DNA of 64,000 nt from Paenibacillus peoriae KCTC 3763 (lineage in GTDB: Bacteria > Bacillota > Bacilli > Paenibacillales > Paenibacillaceae), in assembly GCF_000236805.1 (NCBI RefSeq), contig NZ_AGFX01000001.1:62001-126000 (forward strand). The letters run 5' to 3'. Positions 55,934 through 63,987 of this stretch are shown one piece after another (position 1 is the first letter of the stretch; each line of letters opens with the position of its first letter). A program made the position numbers and the translations under genes. Under the pieces are notes generated by a model. The model worked only from the letters and a program-made list of their open reading frames with translations, was not told where the DNA came from and did not search any database.

Positions 55934-56041
55934 TTGACATTTTCGAAAAGTGTAAGATATATTGATGATGGGTTCACTTGATTTTGCGAATTTCTGGAAT
56001 AGAGAGGTGGGGAGAAAAGCTCAGGTAAGAGCTATTTTTTT
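55934..56041 (+). ncRNA. Candidate short transcript upstream of the NEAT genes
   Basis: A promoter-like TTGACA (55934-55939) with TATATT (55958-55963, 18-base spacer) is followed about 60 bases later by a small hairpin AGCTC/GAGCT (56018-56033) and seven T residues. It could be a short RNA or an attenuated leader. The 5-bp stem is weak. The region 55790-55930 is A/T-rich without a gene. Confidence 0.35.
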
Positions 56042-56051
56042 AAAATATCAA

Positions 56052-56079
56052 TTGAGAATGATAATCAATTAGTTATATT
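56052..56079 (+). promoter_or_regulatory. NEAT operon promoter with Fur box C
   Basis: TTGAGA and TATATT are spaced by 16 bases. TGAGAATGATAATCA (56053-56067) matches the Fur consensus at 13 of 15 positions and covers the spacer. Confidence 0.8.
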
Positions 56080-56104
56080 CTCGTGGGGAGGGACTGCTGT
56101 CAAA

Positions 56105-56620
56105 ATGAAGAAGGGGTTTTCTGCAATTATTGCTGCGTTTCTGCTGGTGAGTATGCTGGGCTTTTGGCCAACTTCGTCATCTGTAGGAGCCGCTGCGGCT
56201 TCTCCGAAATTGGCGGATGGTACATACACGCTCAAATACAATATTCTCAAGGCAGAAAATGATTCGGTATCCATGGCTAATGATTATTTTGAGAAGCCGG
56301 CTAAATTGTATGTGAAAAAAGGTCAGATGACCATGCAAATCAAGCTGAACCATAGCGAATGGACAACCGGGTTTAAAGTAGATTACAAAGGCAAAATCAT
56401 GGATACCAAGGTCATCCAAAAGGATGCCAAAACCGATACCCGAATTGTACAATTTCCAATTGCAAGTGTGAACAGCCCGCTGATCTCTAAAATTCATGTT
56501 ACTGTTCCTGCGTATAACTACGATCATGACTACACGATCCGCTTTGCGTTTGATTCCAAAAGTGTCAAAAAAGTGGCAGCTGTGCAGTCTGCGAAATCAT
56601 CCAAATCTTCCAAGAAGTAA
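56105..56620 (+). CDS. Secreted single-NEAT haem-binding protein 1
   Basis: This 171-residue protein has a signal peptide (about 1-31) and one NEAT domain (about 36-155). It carries a haem-site helix with SMANDY and the C-terminal strand motif YDHDY (YxxxY), where the first Tyr should bind haem iron. The tail is Ser/Lys-rich (SAKSSKSSKK) with no sortase signal or membrane anchor. It is the first gene after Fur box C. Confidence 0.88.
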   Translation: MKKGFSAIIAAFLLVSMLGFWPTSSSVGAAAASPKLADGTYTLKYNILKAENDSVSMANDYFEKPAKLYVKKGQMTMQIKLNHSEWTTGFKVDYKGKIMDTKVIQKDAKTDTRIVQFPIASVNSPLISKIHVTVPAYNYDHDYTIRFAFDSKSVKKVAAVQSAKSSKSSKK

Positions 56621-56690
56621 TTCAAACATCTTTATCGTTCATAAAATCAACATAAATTCAATCATAAACCATTGAGGAGTGTGTGTAGAT

Positions 56691-57158
56691 ATGAATATGG
56701 TAATGAGGCGTTTTGAGCAATTTTCTTTGAAGAAGGTTTTTGTGGCATTGATCATGACAGCACTTGTTTTTGCACTCGTTGCTCCACTTTCAGCTAAAGC
56801 GGCGGCGGCAGACGGCACATACACCGTAAACTATACGGTTTTGAAGGATCAAACGAATGAAACGTCCCGATTGGACAGCTACCTGGCGAAACCAGCTCAG
56901 GTCATTGTAGCCAATGGCAAAAATGTCGTTCGTCTGACTGTGAAAAGCAGCAACCTGATCACGGCGTTCAAAGTAGAGCAAAACGGTCAATTGACTGACG
57001 CCACGGTTGTAAGCACCGATTCTGCCAGCAACACTCGTGTTGTTGAGTTCGAGATTGCTGATCTGAATGCCAAAGTGAATGCTTATGCTGAAATCTCAAT
57101 TCCGGTGATCGGCTACACAGGGAAGTACGATGTACAACTGCAATTCGCAGGCATTTAA
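56691..57158 (+). CDS. Secreted single-NEAT haem-binding protein 2
   Basis: This 155-residue protein has a long signal peptide (about 1-40, ending SAKAAA) and one NEAT domain with SRLDSY in the haem helix and YTGKY (YxxxY) at the end. Leu replaces the usual Met in SxMxxY. The signal peptide is very like that of the next gene, pointing to tandem duplication. ATG 56691 follows GAGGAG; the GTG at 56679 abuts that site. Confidence 0.88.
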   Translation: MNMVMRRFEQFSLKKVFVALIMTALVFALVAPLSAKAAAADGTYTVNYTVLKDQTNETSRLDSYLAKPAQVIVANGKNVVRLTVKSSNLITAFKVEQNGQLTDATVVSTDSASNTRVVEFEIADLNAKVNAYAEISIPVIGYTGKYDVQLQFAGI

Positions 57159-57214
57159 GGGAAAACGAAGTCCAGGCTTTTCAAAAACTAAAATAAATAA
57201 AAGGAGATTTGGAT

Positions 57215-57718
57215 ATGAACATGATTATGAATCGTATGGAGAAATTGTCTTTGAAAAAAGTAATGCTCACTGTATTGATGGCTGCGCTTGTTTTTGTAGT
57301 ACTAGCTCCATTTTCTGCTAATCAAGCGAATGCGGCTTTGGCTAATGGCAAGTACACTATTGATTATACCGTGTACAAAGACGGCACCAATGAAACTTCT
57401 TACATGGACTCAAACGGTTATGTCACCAAACCTGCTACGTTGATCGTTACTAATGGTCAATACAGAGTGAGAGTAACAATCACTAAGAGTGCTTGGGTTC
57501 CTGAATTTAAAACTCAACAAAACGGTCAGTATGTGAATGCGACTGTGGTAAGCACATCTGGAGATACAAGATTGGTGGAGTTCCCATTAAGTGATTTGTC
57601 GCAAAAATTGAACGTTAAGCTGCATGTAAGTGTGCCTGCAGAGTACACAGGCGGAGTTCCATATGATCACGATTATGTCGTTCAATTTGGATTCAAAGAA
57701 AGTACTGTCAAGAAATAA
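57215..57718 (+). CDS. Secreted single-NEAT haem-binding protein 3
   Basis: This 167-residue protein has a signal peptide (about 1-42, ending ANA) and one NEAT domain with S-Y-M-D in the haem helix, a two-residue insertion before the helix Tyr, and YDHDY at the end. There is no anchor. AAGGAG lies ahead of ATG 57215. It is a close relative of the preceding gene product. Confidence 0.88.
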   Translation: MNMIMNRMEKLSLKKVMLTVLMAALVFVVLAPFSANQANAALANGKYTIDYTVYKDGTNETSYMDSNGYVTKPATLIVTNGQYRVRVTITKSAWVPEFKTQQNGQYVNATVVSTSGDTRLVEFPLSDLSQKLNVKLHVSVPAEYTGGVPYDHDYVVQFGFKESTVKK

Positions 57719-57753
57719 GACAAGTTCTGATTCATAAACTTAAACATATTATT

Positions 57754-57795
57754 ATACTGATTTGGAGTCTCGAAGATCCAAATCAGTATATTTTT
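57754..57795 (+). terminator. Terminator between the single-NEAT genes and the large NEAT gene
   Basis: ATACTGATTTGGA (57754-57766) pairs exactly with TCCAAATCAGTAT (57777-57789), followed by a T tract. The large gene begins only 14 bases later and has no visible promoter of its own, so it may depend on partial readthrough. Confidence 0.85.
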
Positions 57796-57808
57796 AGTAG
57801 GGGGATTA

Positions 57809-60800
57809 ATGCACTTGAAAAGGCAATTTAAAAAATATGTAATGCTGTTTGCAGCATTGGTGATGTTGTTCTCACTTGTGCTTCCATCTGCTCCGGCAGC
57901 ATATGCATTTGACGAAACGAGTCAGGCTGCAGAAGCTACATCTTCTGATACAGCTGTTACCGAAGACGTATATTCGACAGAGCCAGTGGAAGAGGTCCCG
58001 GCAGAATGGACTGTACCTGCAAATCTGGAACCACAAGCGTTTGTTGCTGAATCACAGACAGCAAACGTTGCTCCAGATACAAATGTTTATACGATTAAAT
58101 ACGCATTGAAAAGAGATAACCAAACCTCAAGTGAGAGCGGAGAATTTGAAAATCCGGCTACCTTTACAGTTGAACAGGGAGCAACGGTCGGAGAAGCAAC
58201 CTATCGCGTTTCTTTAACAAGCTTGAATAGCTCATATGCCTTCGGTTATTTTAATGTCAAAGTGGATGGGAATTCGATTCCTGTTCACATTGCAGACAAG
58301 GTTCAGGTTTCAGAAAGCAACTATACTCAGACGGTAACCTTTGATGTATATCAATGGGATAAAAAAGTTGAAATTGATTATCAGAAGGGACAACCAGAGG
58401 ATTACTTTGATCCAGTCAATGGTAACGTTATTGAGTTTGATCCTTCGACTATAAAAGTGAAGCAAGACGTGGTTACTCCACCTGTACCCGCGCCAGCAGA
58501 TTTGGCGGATGGAACGTACTCGATTCATTTTAATGCGCTGCACGCAACAAAAGACCAACTGTCAGCCATGGCACAATACCTGTTGTCTCCAGCAACCTTG
58601 ACGGTATCAAAGGGACAAAAGGAAGTTTCCTTTACCATTAAAGACAGCAGCACGGTGACGGAGTTCAAAACAGAACAAAACGGAGCGCTAACCGATGCGG
58701 ATATTGTAAGTGAGGACAAGACAGCCAATACCCGTGTGGTGAAATTTAAGGTAGCGGATTTGGATACTATTTTAAATGCACAAGTTCATGTGAGTACGAC
58801 CTATCCGGGTGGGGTTTATGAGATGGATCATAAGCTTCGTCTTCAATTCGACAAGAGCAGCATTACTGATAATGGTACCTCTCCAGAAACAGGCTCCAAT
58901 TTGGACTTCACCTTTTTGAAGGATGGAACGAATGAAAAGTCTGTAATGGATGGCTATACAGAGAAACCAGGCATTTTGATTGCACGTGGTGGGAAGAAGT
59001 ATGTTCGTTTTACCTTCAAAAATAGCAAGCAAATTGATGGTTTTAAGGTAGAGCAAAACGGAGTGTTATCCAATGTAGTCACAGTAAGTGAAGATCAGGC
59101 TGCGAATACACGAGTGATCGAATTCGAAGTGAAAGAAGTGCCCGCCAAGCTGAATGCATGGGTCAGCATCAACTGGCCTGAGCTGAACTACGTGAATACT
59201 TATAATGTAGATCTCCAACTAGGCTCTGCAACTGCACCACCGGCTATCGCAGATGGAACGTATTCCATTAAATTTAATACGCTGCATGCAACAAAGGATC
59301 AGCCATCCGCCATGGCCCAATATTTGTTGTCTCCAGCTACGTTGACGGTCTCGAAAGGCAAGTACGAAGCTTCCCTTACCATCAAAGACAGCAGCACGGT
59401 AACGGAGTTCAAAACAGAACAAAACGGAACGTTGATAGATGCGGATATTGTAAGTGAGGATAAGACAGCCAATACCCGTGTGGTGAAATTTAAGGTAGCC
59501 GATTTGGATGCTATTTTAAATGCACAAGTTCATGTAAGCACGACCTACCCGGGTGGGGTTTATGAGATGGATCATAAGCTTCGTCTTCAATTCGACAAGA
59601 GCAGCATTGCAAAAACTCCATCCCCGGTTGATCCAGGTACTCCTGGTAAGGGCTTAGCCGATGGAACGTATTCAATCAAGTTCAATGCGCTGCACGCAAG
59701 CAAAGATCAACCATCGGCTATGGCGCAATATTTGTTGTCTCCGGCTACATTGACGGTCTCGAAAGGCAAGTATGAAGTTTCCTTTACCGTCAAGGACAGC
59801 GCAACGGTGACAGAGTTCAAAACGGAACAAAACGGAATATTGACGGATGCCGATATTGTAAGTGAAGACAAGACAGCCGATACACGTGTCGTAAAATTCA
59901 AAGTAGCGGATTTGGACGCTATTCTGAATGCACAGGTCCATGTAAGTACCCGTTTTAACGGATCGGTTTACGAAATGGATCATAAGATCCGCCTTCAATT
60001 TGACCGTAGCAGCATCACGGCAAAAGGAACAGATGGCGGTACAACTCCTGGGAATGAAAACGGCAGATACAGCATTGATTTCTCTGTACTCAAAAACGGA
60101 ACCAATGAAATATCTATTATGGATGGCTATATGCAGAAACCAGCCACGCTGTTAAGACAGTCCGGAAAAAATGTGATTCAGATCAAAATGGACAACAGCA
60201 GCTGGATTAAAACGTTTAAAGTAAATGGTGCAGACGCTCAGGTGGTTGATCAATCGACCTCCGCAGATACAAGAACAGTGCAATTTGAAGTGCCTAATCT
60301 GTCGGATAAAGTGACAGTGAATACACATGTCATCGTACCTGGATTGGATTTGGGAGGCGTCCTGTACGACCACGTATATGATGTGCAGTTCCAATTTGAG
60401 CCTGCTACCATTCGCAGCTTTGTAGAACCGTCCTCTTCGGGAGCAACAGCTCCTGCAGTGAAGCTGGATTTTGACAAGCTTGCCAATGGCAAATATGCTT
60501 TGAAATTCAGTATCGTTTTGTCAGATGGCTCGACAGCAGTGGATTCACCAGCTCAACGCTTCATCACTGACGAACCGGCGCAATTGGTCGTGGAAGGCGA
60601 CAAACGGTTTGTAGGTTTGAAGTTGCAAAACAGCAATGAAGTGAAGGCGTTGCGTATTTGGGATAACGTGAGCGGAGGCTATCAAGACGCGGAAGTGACC
60701 GAAGAAGATGCAGCTAGCAATACGAAGCATGTTCGTTTTAGCGTAAAAGACTTTAAGAACAATGTAAAAGGCCAGCTGGTTGTTTATGAGGCCCCTAAAG

Positions 60801-61813
60801 TGGCAAGTGCCGCTCCGATGGTCTTCAAGGCAGAGGATCGTGTAGAAAAAGTATACGATTTTGAATTTAAATTCGATACCAGTAATGTAACCTATTACAA
60901 TGATAAGAAGTCGGATGAAGTGGAAAAAGGGAAAAACAACCTGCCTAACGGAGAGTATACAGCGGATTTCCGTCTTCTGGCAAACGGTACGGAGAAGGAC
61001 TCCATTGTATCTCCTTTTGTAAAGCCTCTGGCGAAGCTGATCGTGAAGGACGGCAAGGTTCTGGCTCATCTGACCATTACGGACAGACAGGCTCTGAAAC
61101 TATTCCAGACCGATTTTGAAGGTCGTTATGCAAATCCGGCGATTATTGGTTCCAGCACAAAAGGGGATACAGACACGATCGCTTTTGAAGTACCTGATTT
61201 CGACCAAAAGCTGAGCGTGTATACCCAGGTATATCTGCCTGAGAAATACATTTTTAATGAGAAATTCGGCGGACAGCTTCAATTTGACCGTGCATCGCTT
61301 AAAGGTGAGGGAGTAAGTGCAGCCACAACTACAACCGCCGCTGAACCAGTACCAGCCTCTACGGACAAAGCAGCACAAACGACCACACCTGTAGCTGAAC
61401 AAAAACCCGTAGTTGAGCAATCGGCTCAGCCTGCAGCTTCAGAGAAGCAATACACGATCAACTACAGCATATTTAAAGACAAAACGAGTGAAGCTTCCGT
61501 TATGGAAGGATATCTCGACAAGCCGGCTACACTGATTGAAAAAGGAGACAAGCGCTATATTCAAATTACTTTGAATAATAGCTCCTGGATGCCAGCTCTC
61601 CAAGTGGAGCAAAACGGCACTCTGAAAGATGTGGAAGTGATCTCGACATCCGGTGATACACGTGTGGTTCAATTCGAGGCAGGGGACTTGTCTCAGAAAA
61701 TTAGTGCCTACACCCACGTTGCTGTGCCTGGTTTGGTTCTGGGCGGTGTGCCATATGATCACTGGTATACGGTTCAGTTCCAATTTGATGAAGCAAGTCG
61801 GAAAGCGAAGTAA
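57809..61813 (+). CDS. Secreted multi-NEAT protein with nine NEAT-like modules
   Basis: This 1334-residue protein has a signal peptide (about 1-33) and an acidic linker, then NEAT-like modules at about residues 92-225, 232-352, 364-475, 480-598, 616-735, 751-870, 891-1035, 1045-1165 and 1213-1334. An Ala/Thr/Pro-rich spacer separates the last two. Modules 3, 6 and 9 carry YxxxY (YVNTY, YDHVY, YDHWY) and SxMxxY. Modules 2, 4 and 5 carry YEMDH. Modules 1, 7 and 8 lack both Tyr positions. It ends without a sortase motif or hydrophobic tail. Module limits are by eye. Confidence 0.88.
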   Translation: MHLKRQFKKYVMLFAALVMLFSLVLPSAPAAYAFDETSQAAEATSSDTAVTEDVYSTEPVEEVPAEWTVPANLEPQAFVAESQTANVAPDTNVYTIKYALKRDNQTSSESGEFENPATFTVEQGATVGEATYRVSLTSLNSSYAFGYFNVKVDGNSIPVHIADKVQVSESNYTQTVTFDVYQWDKKVEIDYQKGQPEDYFDPVNGNVIEFDPSTIKVKQDVVTPPVPAPADLADGTYSIHFNALHATKDQLSAMAQYLLSPATLTVSKGQKEVSFTIKDSSTVTEFKTEQNGALTDADIVSEDKTANTRVVKFKVADLDTILNAQVHVSTTYPGGVYEMDHKLRLQFDKSSITDNGTSPETGSNLDFTFLKDGTNEKSVMDGYTEKPGILIARGGKKYVRFTFKNSKQIDGFKVEQNGVLSNVVTVSEDQAANTRVIEFEVKEVPAKLNAWVSINWPELNYVNTYNVDLQLGSATAPPAIADGTYSIKFNTLHATKDQPSAMAQYLLSPATLTVSKGKYEASLTIKDSSTVTEFKTEQNGTLIDADIVSEDKTANTRVVKFKVADLDAILNAQVHVSTTYPGGVYEMDHKLRLQFDKSSIAKTPSPVDPGTPGKGLADGTYSIKFNALHASKDQPSAMAQYLLSPATLTVSKGKYEVSFTVKDSATVTEFKTEQNGILTDADIVSEDKTADTRVVKFKVADLDAILNAQVHVSTRFNGSVYEMDHKIRLQFDRSSITAKGTDGGTTPGNENGRYSIDFSVLKNGTNEISIMDGYMQKPATLLRQSGKNVIQIKMDNSSWIKTFKVNGADAQVVDQSTSADTRTVQFEVPNLSDKVTVNTHVIVPGLDLGGVLYDHVYDVQFQFEPATIRSFVEPSSSGATAPAVKLDFDKLANGKYALKFSIVLSDGSTAVDSPAQRFITDEPAQLVVEGDKRFVGLKLQNSNEVKALRIWDNVSGGYQDAEVTEEDAASNTKHVRFSVKDFKNNVKGQLVVYEAPKVASAAPMVFKAEDRVEKVYDFEFKFDTSNVTYYNDKKSDEVEKGKNNLPNGEYTADFRLLANGTEKDSIVSPFVKPLAKLIVKDGKVLAHLTITDRQALKLFQTDFEGRYANPAIIGSSTKGDTDTIAFEVPDFDQKLSVYTQVYLPEKYIFNEKFGGQLQFDRASLKGEGVSAATTTTAAEPVPASTDKAAQTTTPVAEQKPVVEQSAQPAASEKQYTINYSIFKDKTSEASVMEGYLDKPATLIEKGDKRYIQITLNNSSWMPALQVEQNGTLKDVEVISTSGDTRVVQFEAGDLSQKISAYTHVAVPGLVLGGVPYDHWYTVQFQFDEASRKAK
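58499..60018 (+). repeat. Three near-identical NEAT module repeats within the large gene
   Basis: Bases 58499-58866, 59246-59610 and 59654-60018 encode modules 2, 4 and 5. They share long identical runs such as AQYLLSPATLTVSKG and VHVSTTYPGGVYEMDH (first two copies), with only scattered differences. A different module (3) separates the first two copies. This points to recent internal duplication or gene conversion. Confidence 0.87.
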
Positions 61814-61858
61814 ACTCAGGTTATGACATCAATGAAGCCCGACTAAACAGCATAATTT

Positions 61859-61911
61859 GTATGTGAGCAAGTCTTGGTGCCTGGCATCAAGACTTGTCAG
61901 CATTTACATAC
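61859..61911. repeat. Long hairpin after the large NEAT gene
   Basis: GTATGT/ACATAC arms enclose a 14-bp stem, CAAGTCTTGGTGCC with GGCATCAAGACTTG, one G-U pair. No T run follows, so it may be a processing or stability element rather than a terminator. Confidence 0.6.
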
Positions 61912-61920
61912 CCGAGGAAT

Positions 61921-61960
61921 TTGCCAAAATCCAATAAGCGATTGGAATCGAATTTTGCAA
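61921..61960. repeat. Second hairpin before the IsdE-like gene
   Basis: CCAAT (61931-61935) pairs with ATTGG (61941-61945), extended by GCCAAAAT with ATTTTGC. The palindrome ATTTTGCAAAAT at its end also occurs at 35491-35502. Confidence 0.4.
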
Positions 61961-62029
61961 AATCCTGATACCTGAAAAAGGCTGGGGCTCATGCTGCTCT
62001 ATATTTTGAATTGAGGTGATTTGATTTTC

Positions 62030-62989
62030 ATGAAACGCTATACAGCTTTTACACAAGGAAAATCATTCTGTTTTTACATGTTGGTCAGCATTGTAATCTT
62101 GTTGCTCGCCGGATGCTCGGGAGGAGCAGAGGCCGAACAGAACAGTAGCGCTGGTTCGAAATCAACAGTAACGTCAGAGGCGGCAGGAAAACCGTCTGAC
62201 AATAAAGTGCAAACGCCACGAATTGTTGCGACTACGGTAGCCATTACGGAAATTACAGATGCACTGGGGTTGGATTTGGCAGGCAAGCCAACAAGTACAA
62301 AGGTGCTGCCTGATCGATACAAGGATGTCCCTGATGTGGGAAGTCCGATGAGTCCTGACATGGAAAAAGTGATGTCGCTGAAGCCGACGGATATATTGTC
62401 GGTCACGACACTTAAATATGATTTGGAGCCCAAGTTTAAGGACCTGAATATCAATGCGGAATTCTTGAATTTTGAAAGTCTTGCGAATATGCAAAAAGAA
62501 ATTCAAAAGCTGGGAGACCGATTTGACAAAGCTGAAAAGGCGAAAGAGATTAATGCAGCCTTGGATGCCAAAGTAGCCGCGATTAAGCAGCAAGTCCAAG
62601 GAAAGAAATCTCCAAAGGTCCTGATTCTGCTGGGGGTACCGGGAAGCTATCTGGTGGCTACCGAGCATTCCTATATTGGCGATCTGGTCAAAATTGCGGG
62701 TGGGACGAATGTGGTCCAGGGCCAGAAGGTGGAGTATATTGCTCATAATACGGAAGCCTTGCAGCAGTCCAATCCAGATATTATATTGCGCGCCGCGCAC
62801 GGAATGCCAGATGAAGTCGTCAAAATGTTCGACGAAGAATTCAAAACCAACGACATCTGGAAGCATTTTAACGCTGTAAAAAATGGACACGTCTACGATC
62901 TGCCGGAGCCGCTATTTGGTACAACAGGCAATCTGGCTGCCAGCTCGGCACTGGATGAGTTGATGAAGATGATGTACCCTTCGAACTAA
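62030..62989 (+). CDS. isdE: IsdE-like haem-binding lipoprotein
   Basis: This 319-residue lipoprotein has lipobox LAGC (C29) and a family 8 binding-protein fold. M107 in VGSPMSPDMEKV and H257 in RAAHGMPDEV lie where IsdE uses Met and His to hold haem. It should take haem from the NEAT proteins and pass it to the permease. ATG 62030 fits GAGGTGAT at 62013-62020; a TTG at 62021 is too close. Confidence 0.88.
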   Translation: MKRYTAFTQGKSFCFYMLVSIVILLLAGCSGGAEAEQNSSAGSKSTVTSEAAGKPSDNKVQTPRIVATTVAITEITDALGLDLAGKPTSTKVLPDRYKDVPDVGSPMSPDMEKVMSLKPTDILSVTTLKYDLEPKFKDLNINAEFLNFESLANMQKEIQKLGDRFDKAEKAKEINAALDAKVAAIKQQVQGKKSPKVLILLGVPGSYLVATEHSYIGDLVKIAGGTNVVQGQKVEYIAHNTEALQQSNPDIILRAAHGMPDEVVKMFDEEFKTNDIWKHFNAVKNGHVYDLPEPLFGTTGNLAASSALDELMKMMYPSN

Positions 62990-63003
62990 AGGAAGCTGAT
63001 GAC

Positions 63004-63987
63004 ATGTCAAGGAAAGTATGGAGTATTATCATTGTCATTGTCCTGCTCATCGGCGTCATTCTGTATTCGGCAATGACGGGCAGTCTCAAGGTCCATCTGA
63101 GTCAATTAGTGACCGGATTATGGACAGGGACGGATGAGCAGGTAAATGTGGTGAAGGATCTGAGACTACCCAGAATTATCGTGGCCGTGATGGCCGGAGC
63201 AGCTCTTGCCGTAGCGGGCGTCTTGCTGCAAGCCGTCATGAAAAACCCGCTGGCTGATGCGGGAGTGATCGGCATTTCTTCAGGAGCAGCTTTAATCTCG
63301 CTGATTGCGGTGACAATCTTTCCGATGCTTTATTTCTGGATGCCGTTCTTCTCTTTTATCGGTGGAGCGCTGGCCTGCTTAATGGTCTACGGATTTTCCT
63401 GGAAATCTGGCCTGCACCCGATTCGTCTCATCTTGATCGGGGTCGCCGTGAACGCCATTTTTTCCGGTTTAGGGCAGTCATTTAACTATCGTGGGAGCTA
63501 TGCGGTCACCAGCATTAATCAGGTCACGACCTCGACTTTGTCCATGAAAAAATGGGTTGATGTCGAGGTTATCGTAACCTACGGCGGAATTGGGTTGATT
63601 TTGGCCATGCTCGTGTTTTCCTGGTGTAATTTCTTATCCCTTCAAGATAAAACGGCTAAAAACCTCGGATTCAATGTGACGCGTGCACGACTTTTGATTT
63701 CCGTCATTGCCGTGCTGCTGGCGGCAACGGCTACAGCCATCGCAGGAGTTATCGCCTTTATCGGCCTGCTCGTTCCGCATTGTGCCCGTTATTTGGTGGG
63801 TTCGGATCACAAGTGGCTAATTCCGTTCTCCGCCTTGTGTGGCGGCTTGTTGCTGCTGCTGGCAGATACACTTGGGCGGACGGTGCTTGCGCCGAACGAA
63901 ATTCCGGCTTCTATTATTATGGCCGTCATTGGCGGACCGTTCCTGATATTCTTGATCAGAAAGGCGGATCGTACCTATGGACATTAA
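63004..63987 (+). CDS. isdF: IsdF-like FecCD haem permease
   Basis: This 327-residue permease has about nine helices, with the block GVLLQAVMKNPLADAGVIGI and the docking segment AGVIAFIGLLVPHCAR. AAAGGAAG precedes ATG 63004, 14 bases after the binding-protein gene. The next start codon lies within its last codons. Confidence 0.9.
   Translation: MSRKVWSIIIVIVLLIGVILYSAMTGSLKVHLSQLVTGLWTGTDEQVNVVKDLRLPRIIVAVMAGAALAVAGVLLQAVMKNPLADAGVIGISSGAALISLIAVTIFPMLYFWMPFFSFIGGALACLMVYGFSWKSGLHPIRLILIGVAVNAIFSGLGQSFNYRGSYAVTSINQVTTSTLSMKKWVDVEVIVTYGGIGLILAMLVFSWCNFLSLQDKTAKNLGFNVTRARLLISVIAVLLAATATAIAGVIAFIGLLVPHCARYLVGSDHKWLIPFSALCGGLLLLLADTLGRTVLAPNEIPASIIMAVIGGPFLIFLIRKADRTYGH

Noticed and set aside
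58499-60018. Repeat array considered as a CRISPR or tandem DNA repeat
   Set aside because: The unit is about 365 bases, in frame and protein-coding. It is module duplication, not a CRISPR array.
56105-61813. Sortase-anchored surface proteins
   Set aside because: No LPXTG or NPQTN motif, no hydrophobic C-terminus and no sortase gene was found, so wall anchoring by sortase is not supported.
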